Source of the DNA: Acanthaster planci
Lineage: Eukaryota; Echinodermata; Asteroidea; Valvatida; Acanthasteridae
DNA length: 10,114 nucleotides
Reading direction: 5' to 3'
Assembly: GCF_001949145.1 (NCBI RefSeq)
Contig: NW_019091405.1
Location: 909,957-920,070 of the forward strand
Shown here piece by piece: positions 1 through 8,514 of the stretch. Numbering within the stretch: position 1 is the first letter of the stretch; every line of letters starts with the position of its first letter. The position numbers were made by a program, and so were the translations under genes. The notes under the pieces were generated by a model. That model did not search any database. It saw only the letters and a program-made list of their open reading frames with translations, and was not told the origin of the DNA.

Positions 1-2079
1 CTCATACCTTGCTGCATATGTTACCTTGTGATTCGGAGCAAGCTTGTGCTTCGTTACGTACGAGACGCCTTGCAACAGCCGTTCTCAATGGTTACGAAGG
101 GCATAAAGAAACCAGTCCATTCCAGAGATGGTGGTCGCTATGCAAAAGCTTACCCCGAATCACGCGGTAAAGCAACAGTGTCTTTAGTCTGGGGAATTCG
201 AATCGTTATGTTTATGTGCAATCAGATAACTCAGTGTACCAGATTTTATTCAAATTTAATTCGCAAATGGCTTATTTGACCTGCATGTGCTGTCTTCAGT
301 TCCACCTACCATGTTCACAGATCCACAATCCACAATCTTGCGAGCAACAGACATTCTAATGTTTCGTCACCGAGGTGCGCGTGCCAGACGGTCACACAAC
401 AATGATACACTCGAGCCGAGTCATTATTGCCTCGCTAAATTTATCCAAGATTGGCATGGTAATTTTCCGAAGTTAACTCATGTTGAACCATTGCAAAATT
501 TGTTCGGGATGAGCTGATGTGCAGACAAAGTCGTCGAGTTGAATAATTGGGTCATTTGAGAATTTGATCCCGATCTGAGGTTACATTGGCCCATGAATTC
601 CTCGGTGGTTTACACGTTCTTTGTCCCTTTCATGGACCTGTCTGTCTTTATTTACTTTCTGGCTTTCCATCAGTTTTGCTGCTTGAACTACATATAAACA
701 TTATTGCTGGGTTGGTTCGAATCTGAAATAAAACACTTCTCTTAAAAGTTAACGGCGCCCTCCGAAGGCAGCCCTTTACACTGCTGTCATTAAGTTGTTG
801 GCATGGAATGTGCAAAAGCAGATCTTTTTTGAACAATTTAGAAAATAATTTCATCGTCTGTTCTAAAGGGATTGGCATGAGAAAGTAGTACCCTTTGTAC
901 ACAGGATTAAATATCCCCAAGTTGATCTGGGCTTTTTGGAGGATAGCAATAAATATATTTTATAAAAAAAAATTTCGGAATTTTTAAAAGTGTTTTTATT
1001 ATTATGATATTAGGTATCAGCGAGTGTGATAGCGCCCCTGCCAAATGCAGGTTTTCTATCCGCAATAAACTGCCCATTCCCACTATATACTTACGTAAGA
1101 CACATGACACTGATAAGGACTTTAGCTAATATGATGTACTTTACTACGGCATATTGCGTCACCTCTGCAAAATGCAACGTGACACCACGACGCCGACGAC
1201 ACGATGGCTCCGTCGCTCTCCTTTGCAGGACGGAGATGACATGACGACACGACGCTATGGTGACAGCATAGTGCGTGTAACGCCTCATTCTTTGGACGGG
1301 TAAAAGTTTGTTTAATGCTTTTTAAAAAATTCATGTTTTCAAGGTCGATTTTACTAGATTGATAGTTGGCAAAAGTGTCCAAGCCGTCAAATTCCTCCAC
1401 TGCAGTTGATCTTCCCCGGTGCCACTGTGACACTGTGGGTGTCATTTGACACTACTAAAGCCATATAGATAATAGTTTCTCCATCATAATTACTGCCGAA
1501 ATTCAAGTTAAAAAACTAGCCAGGATTCTGTGTGTTGTAGCAGTCGAAAAAACGTATACAAGTAAGAAAAACTGGAAATAAATGTATGTATCTCTAAAAA
1601 CAAATTTGTGGAAAAATAAATCTCATAAAAAGTTCTGGACCTGGCAAAACGACTTTTTCTCCAAGAATTAGAAACAACGTCTCTTTAATACATCTTGCAA
1701 AAACGAACTTTGGCCCAAAAAATGTACACCACTCTTTATAATCTATATACTTCATGGCACTTAAGGGCTTTTGGTTTGGTTGTGGTCTGAAGGCATAATA
1801 GGCCTATATTTATCCAGTGTGCCACACAAGGGAAGCAAACTTATCGACGCTTGGGTTAATAGTTACAACATATAGTTGGACGATTCTAACAATGATTAAT
1901 TTGCCTTTGTTATTTTTGTTTATATTGCTTCAGTATAGAAGAATTGAAAAAAGACGTCAGCGTGCCATGTACTGAATTGCACTCATTGCCAGGAAACTAG
2001 ACTACGTCGTTGGTCTAACGTCCTTGTAAACTGGAAACCTGTCCTCACTCTGTGGTTCAATGAAGATTTGCCAAAGTAT
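1..2079. other. Intergenic stretch with no supportable gene
   Basis: No exon, RNA gene or intact mobile element is supported here. Frame 1 is open from the left edge to position 279 (92 codons), but the frame has no family motif and no early ATG. A second frame covers 287-517 and is equally unrecognisable. Both could be old relics or chance. Positions 930-1010 and 1480-1720 are very AT-rich with A and T runs. The GGTTCGAATC at about 714-723 resembles a tRNA B box but no tRNA fold surrounds it. The only local structure of note is the hairpin cluster near 1195-1271, listed separately. Confidence 0.6.
1195..1271. repeat. CG-rich cluster of direct repeats and hairpins
   Basis: The 10-mer GACGACACGA occurs at 1195-1204 and again at 1243-1252. 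Between the two copies sits a perfect 7-bp inverted repeat, CTCCGTC at 1208-1214 and GACGGAG at 1229-1235, with a 14-nt spacer. A further hairpin, CTATG at 1255-1259 with CATAG at 1267-1271, follows at once. The block is CpG-rich inside an AT-rich region. It could be the remnant of a small mobile element or a protein-binding cluster. The sequence does not say which. Confidence 0.4.
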
Positions 2080-2499
2080 GGTGGCCCTGAAGGGACAAAG
2101 AAATGCACAACTAGTCGCAAATAATTATTTTTGCGACATCGTGAATTTATTCACGATTTGTTGCGGATATTTTCACGATTAGACAACAGACCTAGCCGGC
2201 GCTCTGGAAGCCTATTTCGGACGGCTTTAAGAAAGCCTTTGCATGCCGGTCGGACGAATGTCGAACCCTTCAAACTAGGCTACTGGAAATGAGTAATCGT
2301 GACAAAGTTTGCGACCACAGTAGTAAATTTATTAATGACATGTCGTAAAAAATATTCACGACGTCACACAAATATTAACGAGCAGTCGTGAATAACTTCA
2401 CGGTGTCGCAAATTTATTAGCGAATAGTCGTGAATAAATTCACGACGTCACACAAAAATTCAAGACTAGTCGTGAATTTCATGTCCCTTCAGGGTCACC
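2080..2499. mobile_element. MITE-like non-autonomous DNA element, 420 bp
   Basis: The left end reads GGTGGCCCTGAAGGGACA and the right end, reverse-complemented, reads GGTGACCCTGAAGGGACA. Similarity between the inverted arms continues inward for about 75 bp (roughly 2080-2157 against 2427-2499), including CTAGTC and a CGTGAATTTATTCACGA core. Just outside, CCAAAG on the left and CCAAGG on the right may be an imperfect target-site duplication, but the similarity of the arms beyond the GGTG makes the exact border uncertain. The interior (about 2190-2290) is different, with a GGCTTT/AAAGCC hairpin. There is no coding capacity, so a transposase in trans would be needed. I do not assign a superfamily. 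It lies about 350 bp upstream of the start codon of the gene at 2851. Confidence 0.75.
2355..2480. repeat. Three subterminal 42-bp tandem repeats in the MITE
   Basis: Units start at 2355, 2397 and 2439, each exactly 42 bp and each opening with TTCACG and carrying AGTCGTGAAT near its end. A decayed fourth unit can be traced just upstream (about 2313-2354). Each unit junction forms a palindrome of the type GTCGTGAAT-NN-ATTCACGAC, best preserved at 2427-2446 (9-bp arms, 2-nt centre). The third unit runs directly into the terminal inverted repeat. A unit in the opposite orientation lies inside the left end. Arrays like this often serve as transposase-binding sites; that role is inferred. Confidence 0.8.
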
Positions 2500-2850
2500 G
2501 TACCAAGGACTATCATTTCCCCATGCAGTGGGTGTTAGGTCTGCCTCCCTGCATTCTGATTGGCTGGACTCAGACGTAAGCGTTGACACATTATGCCACT
2601 GAGTACATAACTACATGGATACCTGTTTTCAAACGAGCGTGAGTCATACCGGAGTTAATGCACAATGCGTAGAACTGGTGTCTGCTGATTCCTCTGAGCA
2701 AATATATGGCGCCGTTCAATGCGCTGACGTCGTACCCAGGCAAAGGGCCATAGAACTAGAGAATTAATCTAACATTAGGAACGGGTACTTAGCACCACCG
2801 TCAGCGCAGTGGCATATCATTCCGCCGCGACTAGACATCAGATAATAATC
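2500..2850 (+). promoter_or_regulatory. Probable promoter and 5' UTR of the Shisa-like gene
   Basis: The 350 bases between the MITE and the start codon carry a CCAAT box in reverse orientation (CTGATTGGCT, core ATTGG at 2559-2563), matching the NF-Y consensus, and a CRE-like TGACGTC at 2725-2731 about 120 bases before the ATG. A TATATGG at about 2703-2709 is a possible weak TATA element. The transcription start cannot be placed from sequence. GC content rises towards the ATG. Confidence 0.4.
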
Positions 2851-2908
2851 ATGGCGTTGATGTGGCTCATTGTACGCACACTGTTTGCATCCATTTCCTT
2901 CTCACTAG
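2851..2908 (+). CDS. Shisa-like gene exon 1: signal peptide
   Basis: Codons 1-19 plus one base. A basic residue (Arg9) is embedded in a hydrophobic stretch, MALMWLIV then TLFASISFSL, with probable cleavage near the small residues at 20-22. The donor is CTAG|GTAAGT, a perfect consensus, in phase 1. A second ATG exists at codon 4, but the first has the better context. Confidence 0.85.
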
Positions 2909-4826
2909 GTAAGTTGCATAAGACCGTCTGGTTACAATAGATACTGTAGATCAGATCTAGAGTGAGGCATTTATATCTCGTTGTGAGATAGATGTGCGCG
3001 TTAAGTTATTTTTCCTCAACAAATACTGCTTCAAAGGTTCCTCAAACGATTTCGCGTTTTTACAGGACTCAGACCTGGGCATTCTAGTTCCCATTACAAC
3101 CGGATTGCCTTTATTATTAATTGGTTCACATGCAATGAATATAAGTTGGAATGCGTGGAGATGAATGGATTTGAAACTGAACTGAATTCAAAAGAGGGGC
3201 AATATTGATGCCTTCTTCACTGTTCTCGAACATCACTTTCCGGCCTATCTCCACAGCCTACGCAGAAACCTGCTGGGGTCCAGGACTATCGTCCAAAACT
3301 TGTTTCGACGACTATTATTGCTGCCATGAATACACGTACGACTACGACTGTTGCTATGACTACTTCCAGTTGAGGTAAAAATACAAAGAAAAGAGAAAAC
3401 CTATACACAAAGTATCTTCGAAGCTTCGAACATTACCGCATCCAGATACATGTTTATAACCGCAAGACAGACACCAAGAACAACTACAGAATTTCACTGT
3501 GTTTTACATTGAAAAAAAATCGTGCTATTGCATCCAGGGCCAGATTAACTGTACCGTATGTCCTAAGCACCGTGCCAGTAGTAGGCCTTCGTAGACCTTA
3601 CTCCCGGCGGGGTACCCATTTGGGTGGGCTAAGGATTGAATTGCCCTCTCCCTAAGGCATGTTGCCAACGGCTTTGAAGGGACCCAAAGCAGCAGCTTCA
3701 TATGATACTGATACTGTAATGGGGGTATGTAGAAAGATTGATTTACAGATAAAAAAAAACAATGAGCAGGAGTCTGTGCCTGCAATGCCCTGTCGTGGTG
3801 TTTGGTTTGAAAAACAATCTGCCTGCATTTCAGTTGATGTAGAATTATTCCTAATCGCTCCGGTCCTGTTTTGCTCGACTTATACAGTGTCGGCGCCATA
3901 GTTGGCATCGTCATCGGATCGCTGATTTTCCTCGGCATCATTATTGCTGTAATCGTCGCACTGTGCTGCTGTTGTTGTGCGGCTGCCAACTCTGGAAATA
4001 GAGGGCGCCCCACAACTGTAACCCATGTTCAGGGCGGTAGGTGTCCTACGTTAGGCCCCCTCCCAGGCCCTCAGTTGATCGAATCTGAAATATATTAACA
4101 CAGTTAATTTTAGTATTTAGGTATGTTTCATGTCAAACATATGAAAATTTCAACACTGGATTTTGCTCTCAGGTTGCAAAAACTGTAACTCTTTGTCGCT
4201 TCATATATCAGTTTGTCAACATGGTCATAAATTATGGTTAGAGCATTGATGGATTTTGTTAGAAACTGGCCCGTAAATGTTTATAAAGTGACAGCCAGAT
4301 TATAGTCAGTTACTGAGCACCGTTTTTACAGTGGTAGTGTGTCCAGCTACAGGTTTTAAGTCGAGATGTGGATTTATCTGAATTGAATAAGATTATTTTC
4401 CATCTTCCCTTCCAAGGAAAGATGCTGGTGTCATTAGCACTTTCAAATCCTAAAAAGGCAACTTTTCCTATGATATGCATTACAATAGTTTTTCTCCGAT
4501 CTAAAGGGGTACCCATGACTACAACTGTTCAGTCCTACCCGCAAGGTCAGCAAGCCCAGCACGTTCAACAGTTCCCAGCTGGCCAACCTGCCTACAAAGG
4601 TCAGGAGCCGTACCCCGGACAGCTGCAGGCGTACCAAGGACAACAAGTTTATCCCGGTCAAAACTACCCACCGACCGCCTACGGCCAGCCCCCTGCCGGC
4701 CAGTACCCACCGTATTCAGCCCCGCCTGGCCAGAATCCACTGCCACCTCAAGCTGCTCCCGGAGTAGTGACCGGGGCTTTCCCGTCCGAACCCCCACCGC
4801 AGTATGAGGACCCGAAAGGCAATTAG
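2851..4826 (+). CDS. Shisa/CYYR1-like single-pass adaptor protein, 4 exons, 214 aa
   Basis: Exons join as 2851-2908, 3257-3374, 3888-4036 and 4507-4826 (645 nt including the TAG stop). Residues 1-22 are a signal peptide. Six cysteines follow at 25, 35, 41-42 and 51-52 in a Tyr/Asp-rich ectodomain (C-x9-C-x5-CC-x8-CC). A membrane helix spans about 62-84 and five cysteines sit at 85-89, likely palmitoylated. The cytosolic tail (90-214) is rich in Pro, Gln, Tyr and Gly, with a PPQY motif at 205-208. This order is that of the Shisa/CYYR1/WBP1-like superfamily, whose known members sit in ER, endosomal or plasma membranes and bind WW-domain proteins such as Nedd4-type ligases through PPxY. Function here is inferred from architecture only. 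The start has A at -3 and G at +4. Intron phases are 1, 2 and 1, so signal peptide, cysteine domain, membrane segment and tail each occupy one exon. The double CC spacing resembles CYYR1 more than classical Shisa, so I give no symbol. Confidence 0.88.
2909..3256 (+). other. Intron 1 of the Shisa-like gene
   Basis: 348 nt from GTAAGT to a CTCCACAG acceptor preceded by a pyrimidine-rich run. AT-rich, with no repeat or open frame worth naming. Confidence 0.8.
3257..3374 (+). CDS. Shisa-like gene exon 2: six-cysteine ectodomain
   Basis: Codons 20-59, entered in phase 1 and left in phase 2 at TTGAG|GTAAAA. All six cysteines of the protein's extracellular part are here, with nine Tyr and seven Asp in 38 residues, giving an acidic, tyrosine-rich disulfide knot. 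No N-glycosylation sequon is present. Confidence 0.88.
3375..3887 (+). other. Intron 2 of the Shisa-like gene
   Basis: 513 nt, ending in a CTTATACAG acceptor. It holds a perfect 14-bp palindrome TTCGAAGCTTCGAA at 3417-3430. It also holds a GC-richer block at about 3528-3690 (GGGCCAG, CCCGGCGGGG, ACCCATTTGGGT, then CTAAGG twice) that stands out from its AT-rich surroundings and may be a piece of an old SINE or DNA element. A long antisense frame runs through here but I do not call it a gene. Confidence 0.75.
3888..4036 (+). CDS. Shisa-like gene exon 3: membrane helix and cysteine cluster
   Basis: Codons 59-109. A GxVxGIVIG-type Gly/Ile/Val helix of about 23 residues is followed by five Cys, three Ala and then a short polar stretch with Arg97 and Arg99, consistent with N-out/C-in topology. 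The donor used is GGCG|GTAGGT in phase 1. An alternative at 4041 (GTAG|GTGTCC) would change the phase and not join exon 4 in frame. Confidence 0.87.
4037..4506 (+). other. Intron 3 of the Shisa-like gene
   Basis: 470 nt, AT-rich. The acceptor is TTTTTCTCCGATCTAAAG|GG with a good pyrimidine tract. The frame stays open upstream of the acceptor back to about 4368, but that part has no resemblance to the family and reads through the pyrimidine tract, so I treat it as intron. An unspliced or alternative 5' exon is possible. Confidence 0.75.
4507..4826 (+). CDS. Shisa-like gene exon 4: proline/glutamine tail with PPxY
   Basis: Codons 109-214 and the stop. Residues 138-160 contain four Y-x-G-Q repeats (Tyr138, 144, 151, 157), spaced 6, 7 and 6 residues. 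Further Pro/Tyr-rich elements follow (YPPT, YGQPP, YPPYS) and the tail ends with PPPQYEDPKGN, a canonical PPxY WW-domain ligand. The tail is predicted to be disordered. GC content is well above the flanks, as expected for coding DNA here. Confidence 0.9.
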
Positions 4827-5065
4827 CCAATGCATAACCCACTGATCTGCTCAGGTTTTCAAAGAAGACCCAGAGCCTGCACCGACCCCATCCAAAACCA
4901 ACTTTAGTTGGCATCTCTTCGAATCCGAGTTGACATCTTTAAAGTCAGATAAAACCGAAATCAGTCATAAATACCTTATCAGTTCTACACAAATGAAAAC
5001 ATTACATGTATGCTATGGTGTGTTAGAAATAACACACTGTAATTAAAGTTACTGATCCAGCTCGT
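4827..5065 (+). terminator. 3' UTR and polyadenylation signal of the Shisa-like gene
   Basis: ATTAAA, the commonest variant of the AATAAA signal, lies at 5042-5047 about 215 bases after the stop. Cleavage would then fall near 5060-5070. The next signals downstream are far away. The exact 3' end is an inference. Confidence 0.5.
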
Positions 5066-5103
5066 CTTTGGCCCACATCAATGAAGTTACAAGTCGGTCT
5101 TGG

Positions 5104-5122
5104 CCTGGTCCACCTGACCAGG
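5104..5122. repeat. Perfect short hairpin just past the polyA region
   Basis: CCTGGTC at 5104-5110 and GACCAGG at 5116-5122 form a 7-bp GC-rich stem with a 5-nt loop. It lies about 57 bases after the ATTAAA, where GU-rich downstream elements or pause structures are found. A role is not shown. Confidence 0.45.
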
Positions 5123-6767
5123 TGTACCAGTCAATTTCTGACATGTGCCAACATTTCCAAGTGTAAGTTTAGTTTGTACCGTTCTTTTGCATTGCGCAAC
5201 TCGTAACTGTTTGTTCTCAATTCTTTGTAGGCCTTTCAACTGCTGCAGCTGTTTTTGTCTCGTCGCAACTCAATTTGACATTCACGAGCAAAGGTTAGAT
5301 AAACTTGTGTATAAAGAAACTACAGGTCATATTGACTGGAAGTCGGAATCCGGATTTGCTCTTTCCATAATTTCCCGTTAAAAAAACCTGTGTTTGTTTC
5401 TCAGAGGACTTTTCCCCTGCCGCTGATTTACATCCAGAAAAATGTATTTACCAGGATCATAGAGCAGATCTTGATCCAGATCCTAACGGTCGGTCGGATC
5501 CGGCAGTGCTTTAAAATTGCTGTAACTTGTCTATTGTATTTACCCAGATCTGAAATATCCAGTGCCCGAATTCTGAAATCTTCGTTACTTATACTTTATC
5601 AGATGATAAACTTTAATTATTTAAGCCATTTAATGGAAACTATACCAAAGGTGTTTTCTTGGGGATTTAGTCAGTATGAATTAGTAAAGAAATTCCAAGT
5701 GAACGATGTGTATTGTTTCATTTAAGTTCATTCTGACTAGCATTTTGCTCGACATTAGAGTTTATAAATATATTAAAAGTTCGTCAGACGTGTTTTTCTG
5801 GGTAGTTGCATGTTCCTGTATAGGTGGGTGCATTTTCCCAGACCTTCTGTTAGGCTTGGTTTGTACAAATTAATTTACTAAGTATCAATGCAATCTTAAT
5901 TGTTTGAACTTCTTATTCTTAGTCTGGCCATATTATTATTCTTTTGTGTTTAATTAAAATCACCATTGCAGCCAAAACATTTGCATTTCACATTATACAA
6001 ACAAATCACCTCAAATATATTAACACCAAAATAGACAAAGTTGTAAAACTATTAATACAGACAGAGATAAAAAGAAAATACTTAAAATTAGGTCCCATTC
6101 ATGCGCCCAATCTCATGAATAGTACCACACTATCGATCGCGATGAACTGTTTTATATTGCTTTGCTCTGTATATATTTTGTTTTAAATGGGTTACTGTTT
6201 CTTAGTCCCATAGGTGTAATTTCAAGGTTATATGGAGGACAAAATTGGGAAGACTGAACAGGTGATTGATCGAACTTAAGATAAAGACTATTGCTTCTGT
6301 CACGTTTTTAGTTAGGCTTAACTTTCAAGCATCTTGCTAAGATTGTTACTGAAATGCTAATAATATACCCGCTTCTAAACCCTCTCAATTGAGTTTATCT
6401 GACATCGACAAACATATGTAAATCAAAGGGAACGTGTTGTCATAACGTAGTCCATACTGATAATCCCCCTTTTGACTGTATGTTTTTGTTCACATTTCCA
6501 ACTGCCTGCGTGAGGACACCCAGCAACTTCACCAACTTCCCTATTATAGTTAATGTGTGAATTTCTTCTTGCTATTAAAATCAGCGATTATTAATTTTGG
6601 TTCCTGTACCATTAGCGACATTGAGTTTCGTTTTGGTGAGTCATTGATGCCAGGTGGCAATTCTTACAGGTTAATCATTAACGCCTTACAAATACAGCCG
6701 ATTTAATCATTAATCCTAATAGAAGTTAATATTTTGCAAGGCAATAGTATCATTATACACTACGTAG
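5123..6767. other. AT-rich intergenic region, no gene seen
   Basis: Several 78-111 codon frames exist (5145-5381, 5390-5725, 5944-6186), but none starts with a clear ATG in context and none shows a domain or biased codon use. 5944-6186 is simply AT-rich (Lys/Ile/Asn). Five GATC words fall between 5455 and 5500, some within GGATCC or AGATCC, a small local enrichment of unknown meaning. I see no tandem repeat or terminal inverted repeat here. Confidence 0.6.
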
Positions 6768-7079
6768 AAACAACCAGCCACCATCAAAAGCGCCGTCAAC
6801 GTCGACTCCACACCAGTTACCCTTACATTAGACGCCGGGGAGTTAAGCATCCATGACTCAAAGAAAATTACTTTCTCGCCAAAACATGCACGGGCATGGG
6901 TGAGAATAAGCTCCCATGTCAACAGGTCTACTGCATTCACCTTAGGACAGGTTGTACTCGAAACATCAAACCTTATCCTATCATCGTACTTGTACCTAGC
7001 TGTTTCCTGTACCATCGTTTCCTTAAAAAATGGACATATGTACACAAGAATTCCTCGTCTCCGTCTAAAGCTTTGTTGA
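6768..7079 (+). pseudogene. ATG-less 103-codon open frame, possible retroelement relic or exon
   Basis: A frame opens right after a TAG at 6765-6767 and runs 103 codons to a TGA at 7077-7079. Its first 30 codons mostly end in C, unlike chance frames in this AT-rich DNA, and the peptide alternates in a beta-strand-like way (VTLTLDAGELSIH, then AWVRIS). Near the end, YLYLAVSCTIVSLKNGHMYTR vaguely resembles the stretch between protease and reverse transcriptase in LTR-retrotransposon polyproteins (a V-S-L-x-NG-x-x-Y-x-R pattern). That assignment is weak. Upstream AGs at 6766-6767 and 6776-6777 could be splice acceptors with poor pyrimidine tracts, and an AATAAA follows at 7144, so a terminal exon is the alternative. 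The opposite strand is also open for 109 codons over the same bases. Confidence 0.3.
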
Positions 7080-7143
7080 AATGTGTTTTGAATGTGCTAT
7101 TACCTGTTAATAGGCATTGTGTTTTCTCTTTACAAAGTTAAAT

Positions 7144-7149
7144 AATAAA
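7144..7149 (+). terminator. AATAAA polyadenylation-type hexamer
   Basis: Canonical AATAAA 65 bases after the stop of the open frame ending at 7079. In AT-rich DNA such hexamers arise by chance. The position is suggestive only if that frame is transcribed. Confidence 0.2.
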
Positions 7150-7922
7150 CACATTTTAAAACTCTTATGTTTAAAAAAGAAAAATTGACAGAAAAAAAAT
7201 TGAACAGAAAACCAAAGAACCGTAGTACCCAAGTGATTTTTCAGCCAAATGTCTTGTTGCTACAGTTTCTTTATATAAAAACTGTCTAAATACTCTGAAG
7301 GTTTATGTATCATATGAAATTTAAAATAAGTGTCTTTATTGTGTTGCTTTTTAAACAAAAAAGAAGCTCAAACCCTGATTTTTATAATAAAAAAATGTAA
7401 CTAATTTTTCCTCAATTTGCATTTTACGTTAATAATTATTGATTATTTGTTCCATAGGCCTACATGTATCTCTACTAAAGGAAGTCTAGAAATCTTCGAA
7501 GAGATAACTTTCGTTCATTTAGATGGACGTACATGACAATGCTATAGATATTTGTCCCATTATACGCTGGTTATTTATGAGTGGTTGCATTATTCAGTGA
7601 ATGGCAAACATAGCATGGTATGTACCATATTCAAGCTTTATTCAATTAGATATGCAGCCTTAGGTCTGGAGCTGAATTTACTTGTATACCCCAACTTTGA
7701 GTACTTAAGTTGCAGCAGCGTACAGCTATTAACCCTCTTGATCGCGCCGTAGTACTAATTGTCAAACGTTGTGCAGTGCGTGAGTGACCTTATTGTCATT
7801 CCTTCAGAACATCGCAACATAATCGCAGACAAAAATGTTTCCCATTTGTTTTCACAGCGGATAAACATCAGCCACGGGCAGTTCGAGGTTTAGCTAACGC
7901 TTACACTTGTGTCCAAGTGCAC
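7150..7922. other. AT-rich intergenic region, no gene seen
   Basis: Many A and T runs (7170-7215, 7320-7440). A 66-codon frame at 7552-7752 has no recognisable motif. At 7907-7922 CACTT and AAGTG flank GTGTCC in a small hairpin. Nothing else is supported. Confidence 0.6.
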
Positions 7923-7930
7923 TGACGTCA
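7923..7930. promoter_or_regulatory. Full palindromic CRE (TGACGTCA)
   Basis: An exact CREB/ATF consensus site lies 80 bases before the putative ATG of the second Shisa-like locus (8003). The first gene has TGACGTC about 120 bases before its ATG. This would fit a shared mode of regulation, but an 8-mer alone is weak evidence. Confidence 0.35.
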
Positions 7931-8250
7931 CTGGGATCACACTACCACCATGATCGTTCCCACACTTCTAGTGGTGCACACACTTACATGTACACAATGT
8001 ACATGCCGTATTTTCTAAAACGGCGGGCTTCGTGATACACTCTTTGCTGATCGTCTTAACAACTCTGCCCTCGCTTTCGGCAGGTAACTATACACCTATT
8101 CTCCATATTTATCTCTGAAACGGGAAAGCCTGAATTTAGGTGTACTTTGATCTGAGACCAAATTTAATTGATATTGGCCCGTAATTCATGTTCCTACTAA
8201 TGGATGCATTCAAAAGAGAGTGAAAGTGCATGCACAGCACATGTGGCTCA

Positions 8251-8275
8251 GCGTCTATGATGTCCCTGTAGACGC
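8251..8275. repeat. Perfect 7-bp hairpin
   Basis: GCGTCTA at 8251-8257 and TAGACGC at 8269-8275 enclose an 11-nt loop. It lies in the presumed intron 1 of the second Shisa-like locus. No function can be assigned. Confidence 0.35.
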
Positions 8276-8324
8276 ACTTAATACACTTTGAATCTTCCTT
8301 TGAATGCCAATGGTTTTATTATGT

Positions 8325-8514
8325 AAATAAACAAGACAATGTTATACAATGCCTGCATAAATCCCTACCATTTGATTGGTGAATTGTCGATCATTTGTCT
8401 GGCTGAATTATTAGTTCATTATTGTTTCCATTCGACAGAATAATTCAACATCAGTCATGTGATCAATCCACCAATCAGATGACGGGGATCATGATGCAGG
8501 TATTGTTTATTGCG
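8325..8514. repeat. Long imperfect inverted repeat (foldback element)
   Basis: The left arm (about 8325-8412) and right arm (about 8439-8514) are reverse complements with scattered changes. AATAAACAA, CCTGCAT, TGATTGGTG and TGAATTATT appear in that order in the left arm and, reverse-complemented, in the right arm. The left arm has an extra ~15 bases (near 8335-8349), and about 26 bases separate the arms. Each arm has a CCAAT box (ATTGG at 8375-8379, CCAAT at 8470-8474) facing opposite ways. No clear target-site duplication is visible. Most likely a foldback MITE or a local inverted duplication. Confidence 0.65.

Noticed and set aside
714-723. GGTTCGAATC resembling a tRNA B box or tRNA-derived SINE
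   Set aside because: No A box at the right distance and no cloverleaf can be drawn around it.
648-1445. Four minus-strand frames and one plus-strand frame of 65-107 codons
   Set aside because: They overlap one another, lack any motif and sit in low-complexity or hairpin-rich DNA.
3525-4013. 162-codon open frame on the minus strand, the longest in the window
   Set aside because: It lies antisense to exon 3 and intron 2 of the Shisa-like gene. Its first part is the mirror of the cysteine/membrane codons, and no domain is visible.
4368-4506. Extension of the exon 4 frame upstream to an ATG at 4368 as a separate 152-aa protein
   Set aside because: The upstream part runs through a pyrimidine tract and consensus acceptor, and lacks any likeness to the tail. 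Splicing from exon 3 keeps the frame and gives a complete family architecture.
4519-4914. 131-codon minus-strand frame
   Set aside because: Antisense shadow of exon 4. The Pro/Gln-rich coding sequence leaves the opposite strand free of stops.
5390-5725. 111-codon frame
   Set aside because: No ATG near its start, AT-driven composition, no domain and no splice context linking it to a gene.
7950-8019. ATG at 7950 with good context (CCACCATGA) as the start of the second locus
   Set aside because: Its frame ends at a TAA at about 8016 and is not in frame with the signal-peptide core. It might be an upstream ORF.
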